A stretch of 64,000 nucleotides of DNA from Amycolatopsis antarctica (GCF_002262875.1 NZ_NKYE01000001.1:124001-188000); one strand, 5' to 3'. Shown: positions 1 through 8,862, counted from the first letter of the stretch. Program-made: numbers and translations. The notes: generated by a model not told the origin, from the sequence alone.

Positions 1-2
1 GC

Positions 3-1208
3 CGGGCGTGGAACGCCGCCTACGGCGAGTGGCGCTGCGGGCCGGTGCATCTGAACGTCCCGTTCCGCGAGCCGCTGGTGCCCGACGGCTCCGAGGACTG
101 GTTCGAGTCGCTGGAGGGCAGGCCCGGCGGTGCCCGCTGGACGGAGCTGCCGGACTTCGGCGCGCTGCCCGCGTTCGTGGTGCCCTCGGCGCGGCAGGGG
201 CTGGTCCTCGCCTGCGACACCGGGGTGCGTGCGGCGAGCGAGTGGGCCGAACAGCACGGCTGGCCGGTGGTGGCCGAGACGGGCGGGCTGGGGCTCGGCG
301 GTGCGACGGCGATCGGTTCGGGCGCCTGGCTGCTGGCCGTGGAGAAGTTCATCGCGACGCACAAGCCGGAGCAGGTGCTCTGCATCGGACGGCCGACGGT
401 GTTCCGTCAGGTCCAGGGCCTGCTCGCCGATCCGGACGTCGAGGTGCTGCTGGTGCGCCCGGATTCCGACTGGCCCTCGCCCGCGCACAACGTCCGTCAG
501 GTCGGGCAGTGGTTCGACGAGCCGACGAAGCCCGCCGACCCGGACTGGCTGGCGAGCTGGCAGGCGGCCGACGCGGCGGCGGCGGCAGCGGTACGGGCGA
601 CGATGGCGGACGAGGCGTGGCCGACCGGGCTGGGGCTGGCCGGGGAACTGGTTCGCGCGCTGCCCCCGGAAGCGCTGCTGGTCGTGGGCTCCTCGAATCC
701 GGCACGGGACATCGCGCTGGCCGGCGGTCCGCGCCCGGACATCCTGGTCCACCGCAACCGGGGCGTGGCGGGCATCGACGGCATGGTCTCCACCGCGATC
801 GGCGCCGCGACCGTCCACAGAGGACACTCGTACGCGCTGATCGGCGACCTGACGTTCCTGCACGATGCGAACGGCCTGCTCACCGGTCCGGCGGAGTCGC
901 GGCCGGACCTGACGATCGTGGTGGTCAACGACGACGGCGGCGGGATCTTCACGCTGCTGGAGCAGGGCGCGCCCGCGCACTCGGCCGGGTTCGAGCGGGT
1001 GTTCGGCACCCCGCACGGGGCGGACCTCGGCGCGCTCTGCGCCGGGTACCGGGTGCCGCACGTGGTGGCGCGGACCCCGTCCGAGTTCCGCGAGGCGCTG
1101 CGTCCCGAGCCTGGACTGCGCGTCGTCGAGGTCCGGGTGGACCGGTCGCGGCACCGGGGGCTGCACGCCAGGCTGCGTGCGGCCGTCTCCGCCGCCGTGC
1201 CGGGTTGA
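3..1208 (+). CDS. menD: MenD, 2-succinyl-5-enolpyruvyl-6-hydroxy-3-cyclohexene-1-carboxylate synthase (3' part)
   Basis: Thiamine-diphosphate enzyme of menaquinone synthesis that joins isochorismate and 2-oxoglutarate to give SEPHCHC. The 5' end lies outside the window and about 401 C-terminal residues are visible. The reading frame is open from base 3 and starts inside the segment GPVHLNVPFREPLVPDG, typical of MenD. Further on are NRGVAGIDGMVSTAIGAA and the ThDP/metal-binding stretch VVVNDDGGGIFTLLEQG. The menaquinone genes menG and the menJ-type reductase follow within 8 kb on the same strand, as in mycobacteria. Family assignment is firm; only the length is incomplete. Confidence 0.93.
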   Translation, partial: RAWNAAYGEWRCGPVHLNVPFREPLVPDGSEDWFESLEGRPGGARWTELPDFGALPAFVVPSARQGLVLACDTGVRAASEWAEQHGWPVVAETGGLGLGGATAIGSGAWLLAVEKFIATHKPEQVLCIGRPTVFRQVQGLLADPDVEVLLVRPDSDWPSPAHNVRQVGQWFDEPTKPADPDWLASWQAADAAAAAAVRATMADEAWPTGLGLAGELVRALPPEALLVVGSSNPARDIALAGGPRPDILVHRNRGVAGIDGMVSTAIGAATVHRGHSYALIGDLTFLHDANGLLTGPAESRPDLTIVVVNDDGGGIFTLLEQGAPAHSAGFERVFGTPHGADLGALCAGYRVPHVVARTPSEFREALRPEPGLRVVEVRVDRSRHRGLHARLRAAVSAAVPG

Positions 1209-1365
1209 TCGCGCCGCGCGATTCGCTGTGTGGAAATTGCGGCGACAGTTCGTGAATCGTTGACGTCAAGTGGTTCCGGATTGCAAGACGCTTCTTTCGG
1301 CCGTTTCGCGGATCGCGTTCGACGGGGTAGCTTTCGCACCGTTTTCAGTTTCCCTGGGAGGTCTC

Positions 1366-2904
1366 ATGCGATCGACGACGCGCGCCGGATCCGGTGTGCT
1401 GGCCACTGGAATGGCTGTCGTGCTGCTGTCCACGTCCGCGAGCGCCGCTCCCGGGCCCGGAGCGCCCGGAGCGGGCGATGTCTACTATCCCGGTGCGGGA
1501 AACGGGGGTTACGACGTTTCGCACTACGACGTCCGGCTGACCTACCAGCCCGATACCGACGAACTCGCGGGCACCACGACGATCCTCGCGAACACGACGC
1601 AGGAATTGTCCAGTTTCAACCTCGATTTCGGTTTGAAGGTCAACTCGGTTCGCGTCAACAATGTGCCCGCCGACTTCGCGAATGACGCCGCCGATCCGAG
1701 CGAACTCGTGGTGACGCCGAAGAACGCGCTCGCCGCCGACCAGTTCCTGACGATCGCCGTCGAGTACGCGGACACCCCCTCGAAGGTCGAGATCGACGGC
1801 CTGACCGCCTGGAAGAAGACCCCGGACGGCGCGCTCGCGGTGGACGAGCCGACCTCCTCGGAATGGTGGTTCCCCGCCAACGACCACCCGACCGACAAGG
1901 CGACCTACGACGTCTCGGTCGAGGTCCCGGACGACGCGGCCGCCATCTCGAACGGCAACCTCGTGCGCAAGACCAAGCAGCGCGAGGGCTGGACGCGGTG
2001 GAACTGGCGGAGCACCCAGCCGCAGGCCACCTACCTCACGTTCCTTGCCGTCGGCGCCTTCGAGGTGCTGGAGTCGACCACGCCGGACGGGCAGCCGTTC
2101 ATCACCGCCTACGACCCGACGCTGGGGCCGAACCTGCCCGCCGCGAAGGGCAGCATCGAACGGACCCCGGAGGCCGTCGAGTTCCTGGAGACCGCGTTCG
2201 GGCCCTACCCGTTCGAGGCGCAGGGCGGCGTCGCCACCCCGCATCTCGGATTCGCGCTGGAGAACCAGACCCGGTCCGTCTACGACGGCGAGTTCTTCAA
2301 GTCCGGCACCAACATGTCGGTGGTGATCCACGAGAACGCGCACCAGTGGTTCGGCGACTCGGTGTCCCTCGGGCAGTGGCGGGACATCTGGCTGAACGAG
2401 GGCTTCGCGACCTACGCCGAGTTCCTGTGGTCGGAGCACGCCGGTGAGGGCACGGCGGACGAGCTGGCCGAGTACCTCTACAACTCGTACCCGGCGGACG
2501 ATCCGTTCTGGCAGGTGCTGCCCGGTGATCCCGGCGCGGAGAACCAGTTCGACGGCGCCGTCTACGACCGGGGCGCGCTCGCCGTGCACGCGCTGCGCAA
2601 GGCCGTGGGCGAAGAGGCGTTCTTCGAGATCCTGAAGACCTGGCAGGAGCAGAAGAAGGGCGGCCACGCGACGCTCGACGAGTTCATCGCGCTCTCCGAG
2701 AAGATCTCCGGCAAGCCGTTGTTCGACCTCTACCAGACCTGGCTGTTCACCAAGGGGCGTCCTTCGGCGAGCCCGAACGGCCAGCCCTCGGCGGTCTCCG
2801 CCGCGAACGTCGCCCGCGCCGCGGACGGCGCCCCGGCCGAACCGAAGTCGTATCCGCGGATGCGTTCCACGCACGCCCTGCTGGGCGCGCACCACGGTCA
2901 CTGA
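1366..2904 (+). CDS. Secreted M1 family zinc metallopeptidase
   Basis: Predicted exported aminopeptidase of 512 residues. The start at 1366 is chosen because CTGGGAGGT lies directly upstream and it begins a clean signal peptide: MRSTTRAG, a hydrophobic run, then SASAAPG. The zinc site is HENAHQW at residues 322-328, followed 18 residues later by NEGFA (Glu345), the M1 pattern HExxH-x18-E. A LENQTRS segment stands where family members have the exopeptidase motif (GAMEN), and YDRGALAVHALR carries the likely catalytic tyrosine. It is shorter than ERAP/PepN enzymes but usual for actinobacterial secreted M1 proteins. Substrate unknown. The 157 bases upstream hold a TTGACGTCAA palindrome at 1260-1269 but no convincing promoter. 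Confidence 0.9.
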   Translation: MRSTTRAGSGVLATGMAVVLLSTSASAAPGPGAPGAGDVYYPGAGNGGYDVSHYDVRLTYQPDTDELAGTTTILANTTQELSSFNLDFGLKVNSVRVNNVPADFANDAADPSELVVTPKNALAADQFLTIAVEYADTPSKVEIDGLTAWKKTPDGALAVDEPTSSEWWFPANDHPTDKATYDVSVEVPDDAAAISNGNLVRKTKQREGWTRWNWRSTQPQATYLTFLAVGAFEVLESTTPDGQPFITAYDPTLGPNLPAAKGSIERTPEAVEFLETAFGPYPFEAQGGVATPHLGFALENQTRSVYDGEFFKSGTNMSVVIHENAHQWFGDSVSLGQWRDIWLNEGFATYAEFLWSEHAGEGTADELAEYLYNSYPADDPFWQVLPGDPGAENQFDGAVYDRGALAVHALRKAVGEEAFFEILKTWQEQKKGGHATLDEFIALSEKISGKPLFDLYQTWLFTKGRPSASPNGQPSAVSAANVARAADGAPAEPKSYPRMRSTHALLGAHHGH

Positions 2905-3028
2905 CCGATCGCGTCCGGCCCGGGATCCCCGTGGTCCCGGGCCGGACGCGTGTCCGGCGCGTGCGGCCGGGCGGCGCTGTGTGCGGTTGGCGTGCCTGCC
3001 CCGAAGTACCCCGGTTTATGCTCGCGGC

Positions 3029-3508
3029 GTGACAGCGAGGAGTGAACGGCGGTGGCGGATCCTGTTCCGCGTGGTGCTCGGGCTGGCCTCCGTGGTGACC
3101 CTGCTGTGTCTCACCCTCGTCTTCGCGACGCTGCGCAACGACGGCGCCATCGGCGGCAGCACCGGCAACGCCAACGCCGACGTCGTCTCGGTCACCTTCG
3201 ACCGCACGATCATCCGGTTCGTCACGCCGGACGGCGAGGTGCACATCCCGCCGAACGGTGTGCTCTACCCGGACGGCCTGAACGAGGGCGACCTCGTACG
3301 GATCGAGTACGACACCACCAACCCGGACCTGGTGCGGGTGGCCGGGCGGTCCGCCGCTCTCGCGATGCTGCCGCTCGGTTCGACGATCGGCTTCACCTGG
3401 CTGGCCGCCGCACCCCTGCTCTGGTGGATCCGCGGGCGCGGGCGTGCCTCGCCTCCGCCGGCGGAACCGGTGGCCGCGGCCGAGCCCGCACCGGCCGTCG
3501 ACGGCTGA
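3029..3508 (+). CDS. DUF3592 family two-helix membrane protein
   Basis: A 159-residue membrane protein of unknown function. A transmembrane helix at about residues 8-30 is followed by a soluble beta-rich middle (VSVTFDRTIIRFVTPDGEVH, LNEGDLVRIEYD) and a second helix at about 114-136, then a Pro/Ala-rich tail. This is the DUF3592 layout. The GTG start at 3029 places a basic segment (TARSERRWR) just before helix 1. A protein of similar size sits between menD and the mannosyltransferase gene in mycobacteria (Rv0556), so this is probably the positional equivalent. No catalytic motif is visible. Confidence 0.75.
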   Translation: MTARSERRWRILFRVVLGLASVVTLLCLTLVFATLRNDGAIGGSTGNANADVVSVTFDRTIIRFVTPDGEVHIPPNGVLYPDGLNEGDLVRIEYDTTNPDLVRVAGRSAALAMLPLGSTIGFTWLAAAPLLWWIRGRGRASPPPAEPVAAAEPAPAVDG

Positions 3509-3661
3509 CGGCACGCGGCTGACCGGACGCGGCTGTCGTGTCACGGCCGACGTGTCACGGCTGACGGCACGCGGGGTCCGATCGATTCGGCGTCCGACCG
3601 GCTTGCCGCAGACCGGCCCGCCGCTGACCCGCCCCCGCGGCCGATCGGCCCGACGCGGGGT

Positions 3662-3904
3662 TCAGCCCTGGTTGCCGTCGTGCTGTGCCTGCTCGGCCTG
3701 TTCCTTGGTCAGCCGCTGGGTCGCCCCGCAGAAGCTGCACTGCATGAAGTGCTTGGTGCTGATCGGGAACAGCGGAACGAAGAACAGCGCGAACTTGGTG
3801 ACCACGCGATCCAGTCGCTGGGCGGCGGTGTTGCCGCAGTTGCCGCAGACCAGGGTGAGCATCGCCAACTGGATGATCTTCCTGCGGGTACCGAAGATGA
3901 TCAC
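3662..3904 (-). CDS. Small zinc-ribbon protein
   Basis: An 80-residue protein with a treble-clef or zinc-ribbon pattern: CGNC at residues 20-23 and CSFC at 56-59. They are separated by a hydrophobic segment (VTKFALFFVPLFPI), so the protein may lie against the membrane. GTG at 3904 is preferred because GGAGCG is correctly spaced before it; upstream codons in the frame look non-coding. It matches the zinc_ribbon_15 type of conserved actinobacterial small proteins. Function unknown. It is convergent with the DUF3592 gene. Confidence 0.7.
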   Translation of the reverse strand: MIIFGTRRKIIQLAMLTLVCGNCGNTAAQRLDRVVTKFALFFVPLFPISTKHFMQCSFCGATQRLTKEQAEQAQHDGNQG

Positions 3905-4091
3905 GTTCGCTCCGATCGATTCGCGGCCTGTCCGGTCAGGAGTACCCGATCCGTACCCGGACGACGCATCCGGCCCGCTCAACGCGCCGGACGTAGGGCG
4001 GACGGACGTAGGGCGGCCGGACGCGCGGCGACCATCGGTGCCCAGCGCCGATCGGTTTTCCGTGCCGACCGGTTCGCGCCGGCTCCTCGAG

Positions 4092-4943
4092 TCAGGTCTG
4101 TCCGCGGCGGCCCTCCGGCAGGGTGTCCTGCCACCAGTCCAGTACCCGCTCGGCCATTGCCGGGGTGGCGACGAGCAGCCCGTCGGCGGGAAGCGGGCTC
4201 GCCTCGCCCCGCCGGTCGAGCACCACGGCGCCCGCTTCGAGTGCCAGTGCCACCGCCGCCGCGACGTCCCACTCGCGGTAGCTGAGCAGGACGGCCGCGC
4301 CCGCGTGCCCGAGGGCCACCTGCGCGATCGACAACGCGGCCGAGCCGAGCACCCGGACACCGGCACGGGCCGCCGCGGCCCGTTCGATGAAGCCGCCCAT
4401 GCCGGGCCATGGGCCGGTGGGGATCAGTTCCGTGCAGACGATCGCGCCAGCCGGGGCACCGTGGCCGGCCAGGCGCAACGGGTGGCCGTTCGCCCTGGCG
4501 CCGCGTCCACGTGCGGCCGCGTAGATCTGCGCCCGGTACGGATCGGCGAGAACGCCGACCACCGGTCCGGAATCGTCCAGCAGCGCGAGGCTGTACGCGC
4601 ACCACGGCAAGCCGGCGACGTAGTTGGCGGTCCCGTCGACCGGATCGACGACCCAGCGGTACTCGGCTTCGTCGGCGCCCTGGTCCGCGCCGGACTCTTC
4701 GCCGACGACGGGAACGCCGGGAAACTCCGACGTCAGTACCCGCCGGGTATGGCGCTCCAGGATGCGGTCGGTGTCGGTGACCCAGTCGAACGGTGACTCG
4801 GTGACATCCGGGTGGGCTCCGCGCCCGGCCGTCGCGGTGATCACGTCGGTCGCGTCGTTGGCCAGCCGCCCGGCGACCTCCAGTGCCCGCGACAGCATGC
4901 CGGGCTCGACCGGCCGGGCGGTGCGCGAGGACAAGAGGGTCAC
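4092..4943 (-). CDS. Inositol monophosphatase family protein
   Basis: Mg-dependent phosphatase of the IMPase/FIG superfamily, 283 residues from GTG 4943; ATG 4898 and ATG 5018 are other possible starts and no ribosome site decides. Signature motifs are present in order: VVGEESG (metal-binding Glu), DPVDGTANYVAGLP (the DPxDGT metal site) and EWDVAAAVAL near the C-terminus. Family substrates include inositol-1-phosphate, histidinol phosphate and sugar phosphates, and sequence alone does not separate them. The adjacent mannosyltransferase could suggest a link to phosphatidylinositol mannoside supply, but that is speculative. Confidence 0.85.
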   Translation of the reverse strand: MTLLSSRTARPVEPGMLSRALEVAGRLANDATDVITATAGRGAHPDVTESPFDWVTDTDRILERHTRRVLTSEFPGVPVVGEESGADQGADEAEYRWVVDPVDGTANYVAGLPWCAYSLALLDDSGPVVGVLADPYRAQIYAAARGRGARANGHPLRLAGHGAPAGAIVCTELIPTGPWPGMGGFIERAAAARAGVRVLGSAALSIAQVALGHAGAAVLLSYREWDVAAAVALALEAGAVVLDRRGEASPLPADGLLVATPAMAERVLDWWQDTLPEGRRGQT

Positions 4944-5117
4944 GCCGCCCGAGGTTGCGCTCGTTCGGTGTCCGCCGGCCGACAGGGAGGTGACGTTGTC
5001 TTCGCCATCTGGCGACATCTCGCGCCACCACGGCCGGCGTACGCGGTTCGCCGGACCTTGCCCCGGTCGTCACGCTGCCGTCGCCCTGTGGTGACCGGAA
5101 GCTGTGAGAGTGCGGGC

Positions 5118-6236
5118 GTGCGCGTCGCCATCGTCACCGAGAGCTTCCTGCCGCAGGTGAACGGCGTGACCAATTCCGTGCTGCGGGTCGTGGAGTACCT
5201 GCGCGAGCGCGGTCACCGGGTACTGGTGGTCGCGCCGGGTCCCGGACCCACCGAGTACGCGGGCGTTGCGGTGGTGCGGCTTCCCTCGGTAGAACTCCCG
5301 GTCGTCACCTCCTTGCGGATCGGCGTGCCGACGAGGACGGTGCGGACCGCGCTCACCGCCTTCGCCCCGGACGTCGTGCATCTCGCCTCTCCGTTCGTAG
5401 TGGGTGCGCGCGGTCTGGCCGCGGCGCGGCGGCTCGGAGTGCCGACGATCGCCGTGTACCAGACCGACATCGCCGGTTTCGCCGCCGCGTACGGGCTACG
5501 GCTGGGTGCCGGTACCGCCTGGCGCTGGACGCGCGGACTGCATTCGCGAGCGGACCGGACGCTCGCCCCGTCGACCGCTGCGGTCGACGAACTCCGCGAA
5601 CACGGTGTTCCGCGCGTGCATCGCTGGGGCCGCGGCGTGGATACCGAGTGCTTCTCCCCGGAACACGCCGACCCCCGGCTGCGTGCCCGGCTCGCCCCGG
5701 CGGGCGAACTGCTGGTCGGCTTCGTGGGCAGGCTCGCCCCGGAGAAGCAGGTCGACCGGCTGGCCGCGCTCGCGAACGTCGAGGGCGTGCGCCTCGTCGT
5801 GGCCGGGGACGGGCCGGACCTCGGCGCGCTGCGGCAGCGGCTGCCGGGCGCGACTTTCCTCGGTGCCCGGCACGGCGGGGAACTCGCCGCCGTCTACGCC
5901 TGCCTCGACGTGTTCGTGCACACCGGCCCGTACGAGACCTTCTGCCAGACGGTGCAGGAGGCGATGGCCTCGGGCGTGCCGGTGCTGGCACCCGACGCCG
6001 GTGGCCCGCGTGATCTCGTCCGGCACGGGCATACGGGCTACCTGCTCCCGGCCGATCGACCCGGATTCGCCGCGGAATTGCCCGGTTACGTAGAGCGGCT
6101 ACGCGACGGAGCCGTGCGCGCACGCCTCGGGGCCGAGGCGCGGTCGACGGTGCTCGGACGGACCTGGGCAGCCGTGTGCGCCGAGCTGCTCGGTCACTAC
6201 GAGGCCGTGACGGGCAGGGTCACGCGCGCGGCCTGA
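5118..6236 (+). CDS. GT4 family GDP-mannose-dependent alpha-mannosyltransferase (MgtA/PimB type)
   Basis: Retaining GT-B glycosyltransferase of 372 residues. The N-terminal segment VRVAIVTESFLPQVNGV starts at GTG 5118 and matches the MgtA/PimB' family start; a longer frame upstream is not conserved-looking. The donor-binding half carries LLVGFVGRLAPEKQV and the GT4 signature FCQTVQEAMASGVPVLAPDAGGP. In mycobacteria the homologue between menD and menG is the lipomannan-type mannosyltransferase Rv0557, so assembly of mannosylated envelope lipids from GDP-mannose is the likely role. Acceptor specificity cannot be read from the sequence. It is divergent from the IMPase gene. Confidence 0.85.
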   Translation: MRVAIVTESFLPQVNGVTNSVLRVVEYLRERGHRVLVVAPGPGPTEYAGVAVVRLPSVELPVVTSLRIGVPTRTVRTALTAFAPDVVHLASPFVVGARGLAAARRLGVPTIAVYQTDIAGFAAAYGLRLGAGTAWRWTRGLHSRADRTLAPSTAAVDELREHGVPRVHRWGRGVDTECFSPEHADPRLRARLAPAGELLVGFVGRLAPEKQVDRLAALANVEGVRLVVAGDGPDLGALRQRLPGATFLGARHGGELAAVYACLDVFVHTGPYETFCQTVQEAMASGVPVLAPDAGGPRDLVRHGHTGYLLPADRPGFAAELPGYVERLRDGAVRARLGAEARSTVLGRTWAAVCAELLGHYEAVTGRVTRAA

Positions 6237-6428
6237 ACCACGACGGCCGGCGATGCGACCCGGCGGCGGCAGACCGGGCGCGGGGATCGGGCGTGGACAG
6301 GCCGAGCCTGCCCAGGCGAGCTCGTGCCGGTACGGCGGAGCGAGCGCGACCGGTACGCGACCCGGATGGCGCGGCCGGAGGCGCACGGCGGAACAGGCGG
6401 AACGGTAGGCGCGGGAGTCGGTGTTCAT
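6099..6428 (-). CDS. Possible LexA-controlled leaderless small protein
   Basis: A tentative reading frame of up to 109 residues beginning MNTDSRAYRSACSAVRLRP. It has no Shine-Dalgarno sequence, but a TATCGT -10 element (6435-6440) ends six bases before the ATG, as in leaderless actinobacterial genes. A perfect SOS box (6449-6464) covers the -35 position. The first 60 or so codons lie in the otherwise empty gap between mgtA-type gene and menG; the rest runs antisense to the 3' end of the mannosyltransferase gene and may not be meaningful. No family recognised. Coding status is uncertain; the promoter logic is stronger evidence than the protein itself. Confidence 0.3.
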   Translation of the reverse strand: MNTDSRAYRSACSAVRLRPRHPGRVPVALAPPYRHELAWAGSACPRPIPAPGLPPPGRIAGRRGSGRARDPARHGLVVTEQLGAHGCPGPSEHRRPRLGPEACAHGSVA

Positions 6429-6448
6429 GTCACGACGATACCGAACAA

Positions 6449-6464
6449 TCGAACATATGTTCGA
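6449..6464. promoter_or_regulatory. Perfect LexA (SOS) box
   Basis: TCGAACATATGTTCGA is a perfect 16-bp palindrome. It matches exactly the Gram-positive/mycobacterial LexA consensus TCGAAC-N4-GTTCGA. It lies 21 bases upstream of a minus-strand ATG at 6428 and overlaps the -35 position of a putative leaderless promoter in that direction. On the plus strand menG begins 109 bases downstream. Confidence 0.8.
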
Positions 6465-6572
6465 ACACGATCGAGTGGTTCGAGCTTCGGCGCAACCGGG
6501 CGGAACGCCTGCTCGGCGGCCCGTTCCCGGGACGGAATCCCGGCCGGCCACACGACGGCTACGCTGAGGCGC

Positions 6573-7271
6573 ATGTCCCGAGCCAGCCTGGACAAGGATC
6601 CGCGCGAGGTCGCCGCGATGTTCGACGACGTCGCCTCCGGCTACGACCGGGCGAACTCCGTCATGACCTTCGGCTTCGACCGCAGGTGGCGGGTCAACAC
6701 CGCGAAGGCGCTCGACGCGACTGCCGGTGAGAAGGTGCTCGATCTCGCCGCCGGCACCGGCGTCTCGACCAAGGAGTACACCCGGGGCGGGGCCTGGTGC
6801 CTCGCCGCGGACTTCTCCGTCGGAATGCTGCTTGCGGGCAGGCACCGCGGCGTGCCGATGGTCGCTGCCGACGCACTCGACCTGCCCTTCGCCGACGGCA
6901 GCTTCGACGCCGCCACCGTCTCCCTCGGCATCCGCAACTTCGTCGACACCAAGGCGGCGCTCACCGAGATCGCCAGGGTGGTGCGGCCCGGGGGCAGGCT
7001 GGTCATCTGCGAGGTCTCCACGCCGACCTTCCCGCCGATCCGGTTCGTCTACCGCAAGTTCATGCTGCGCGCGCTGACCTGGATGGGCCGGCGCTTCTCC
7101 AGCAACCCGGACGCATACGGCTATCTGGCCGAATCCATGCTGGCCTGGCCGGATCAGCGCGCTTTCGGCGAGATCATCGCCGCGGCGGGCTGGGCGGACG
7201 TCGAGTGGATGAACCTGACCTTCGGCGTCGTGGCCGTGCACCGGGCGCGCAAGCCGGACCACGGCGGTTAG
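6573..7271 (+). CDS. menG: MenG, demethylmenaquinone methyltransferase
   Basis: SAM-dependent C-methyltransferase (UbiE/MenG family, 232 residues) that converts demethylmenaquinone to menaquinone in the last ring-modification step. It starts MSRASLDKDPREVAAMFD at ATG 6573. Motifs: ASGYDRANSVMTFGFDRRWR (UbiE signature 1), VLDLAAGTGVST (SAM-binding motif I), DALDLPFADGSFDAATVS (motif II) and FRLV-type segment PTFPPIRFVYRKF. Neighbouring menD and the menJ-type reductase support the pathway. No strong ribosome site is visible before the ATG. Confidence 0.93.
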   Translation: MSRASLDKDPREVAAMFDDVASGYDRANSVMTFGFDRRWRVNTAKALDATAGEKVLDLAAGTGVSTKEYTRGGAWCLAADFSVGMLLAGRHRGVPMVAADALDLPFADGSFDAATVSLGIRNFVDTKAALTEIARVVRPGGRLVICEVSTPTFPPIRFVYRKFMLRALTWMGRRFSSNPDAYGYLAESMLAWPDQRAFGEIIAAAGWADVEWMNLTFGVVAVHRARKPDHGG

Positions 7272-7386
7272 GGCGCGCCCGGCGACCGGCGGTGGGCGCG
7301 GTGTTCACGCCGGGGCCCATCGACCGGGAATTGTCAGACGCGCCTCAGCTCGGTCTCTTACCGCGTCGCCGTCGTGGCGCCTTGTC

Positions 7387-7392
7387 TAGAGT
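7387..7392 (+). promoter_or_regulatory. Candidate -10 element for a leaderless reductase mRNA
   Basis: TAGAGT ends seven bases before ATG 7400, and no ribosome-binding sequence lies between them. This spacing is what leaderless actinobacterial genes show. No clear -35 hexamer is seen. Confidence 0.4.
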
Positions 7393-7399
7393 GGGGCGC

Positions 7400-8695
7400 A
7401 TGAGCAGCCCCAGCCGGCGTGATCCGGACCAGGACGCCGAGGTCATCGTCGTCGGAGCAGGCCCCGCGGGTTCGACCGCGGCGACGTACCTGGCCAGGGC
7501 GGGTATCGACGTGCTGCTGCTGGAGAAGACGACGTTCCCGCGCGACAAGGTCTGCGGTGACGGGCTGACCCCGCGCGGGGTCAAGCAGCTCATCGACCTC
7601 GGCATCGACATCAGCCCGGAGGCGGGCTGGGCACGCAGCCGCGGCCTGCGCATCCTCACCGGTGACCTGACGCTGGAGCTCGACTGGCCGGAGCTGTCCA
7701 GCTATCCGCCGTACGGTCTCGCGCGCACCCGGCACGATTTCGACGACCTGCTCGCCAGGACCGCGCAGAAGGCGGGCGCCCGGCTGTACGAACAGACCGC
7801 GGTCACCGGTGCCATCACCGACGAGCGCACCGGCCGCGTCATCGGCGTGCGGGCGAAGACCGGCCCGGAGAAGACCCCGGTCAGCTACCGCGCCCCGCTG
7901 GTACTCGCCTGCGACGGCGTGTCGGCGCGACTGGCGCTGAGCGTCGGCATCGACAAGCACGACAAGCGGCCGATGGGCGTGGCCGTGCGGCGGTACTACA
8001 AGAGCCCCCGGCACGACGACCCGTTCATCGAGGGCCACCTGGAACTGTGGGACCGCAGCGATCCCCGTGATCCCAAGCTGCTGCCCGGTTACGGCTGGGC
8101 GTTCCCGCTCGGCGACGGCACGGTCAACGTCGGCCTCGGCATCCTGTCGACGTCGAAAGCCTTCCGCAGTACCGACTACCGCGCCCTGCTGCGTTCCTGG
8201 CTGGACGGTACGCCCGAGGAATGGGGCTACCGCGAGGAGAACGCGGTCGGCAAGATCGGTGGCGCCGGCCTGCCGATGGGCTTCAACCGCACTCCCCACT
8301 ACCGCGACGGCCTGCTGCTGCTCGGCGACGCGGGCGGCATGGTCAGCCCGTTCAACGGCGAGGGCATCCAGTCGGCGATGGAGTCCGCTCAGCTCGCGGC
8401 CGAGTGCGTCGTCCAGGCGCTGGCCCGGCCGGAGGGACCGTCGCGCGAGCGTGCGCTGGAGGCCTACCCGCTCGCGCTCAAGGAGGAGATGGGCGGGTAC
8501 TACCGGCTCGGCAACCTCTTCGCGAAGGCGATCGGCAACCCGAAGGTGATGCGTGCCGCGACCAAGTACGGTTTGCGTATCAACAGCCTGCTTCCGTTGG
8601 TGTACAAGGGACTTTCCGGTTGTTACGACGCTCGCGGCGGTGACGGGGTGGACCGGTTGATCGCCGCCGCCTCGCGGGTCACGCCCAGCGCCTGA
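7400..8695 (+). CDS. menJ: Geranylgeranyl reductase family flavoprotein (menaquinone reductase MenJ type)
   Basis: FAD-dependent reductase, 431 residues. It opens with the Rossmann dinucleotide motif VIVVGAGPAGSTAATYLARAG, followed by FPRDKVCGDGLTPRGV (the PxxKxCGxG family signature) and GDAGGMVSPFNGEGI in the FAD-binding C-terminal part. The gene after menG in mycobacteria (Rv0561c, MenJ) saturates the beta-isoprene unit of menaquinone, and that role fits the position here. The family also includes archaeal lipid reductases, so the precise prenyl substrate is inferred from context. It is the last gene before the nuo regulatory region. Confidence 0.88.
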   Translation: MSSPSRRDPDQDAEVIVVGAGPAGSTAATYLARAGIDVLLLEKTTFPRDKVCGDGLTPRGVKQLIDLGIDISPEAGWARSRGLRILTGDLTLELDWPELSSYPPYGLARTRHDFDDLLARTAQKAGARLYEQTAVTGAITDERTGRVIGVRAKTGPEKTPVSYRAPLVLACDGVSARLALSVGIDKHDKRPMGVAVRRYYKSPRHDDPFIEGHLELWDRSDPRDPKLLPGYGWAFPLGDGTVNVGLGILSTSKAFRSTDYRALLRSWLDGTPEEWGYREENAVGKIGGAGLPMGFNRTPHYRDGLLLLGDAGGMVSPFNGEGIQSAMESAQLAAECVVQALARPEGPSRERALEAYPLALKEEMGGYYRLGNLFAKAIGNPKVMRAATKYGLRINSLLPLVYKGLSGCYDARGGDGVDRLIAAASRVTPSA

Positions 8696-8862
8696 GCCGA
8701 TCCGGGCACCTCTTCGACCTCGTGGGATACGTCACAAGCTGGTCTTCTGACCGGTTCGTTCGCTGCTGAACGCCGACCGGTTCGCGCTGGTCTGCGGCCG
8801 TTCAGGCTGGTCGCGTGCGGCCGCCGGGCCCTCTGGGGGATCGAGCGGCGCCGGGGGCGCGG

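Noticed and set aside
1345..2901. A 518-codon minus-strand open frame antisense to the M1 peptidase
   Set aside because: It is Arg/Gly/Val-rich with no domain. The plus strand encodes a complete signal peptide and zinc site. High GC leaves complementary frames open.
3501..3574. 18-base direct repeat ACGGCTGACGGCACGCGG at 3501-3518 and 3557-3574
   Set aside because: Only two copies in a short GC-rich gap, one overlapping a stop codon; no further structure seen.
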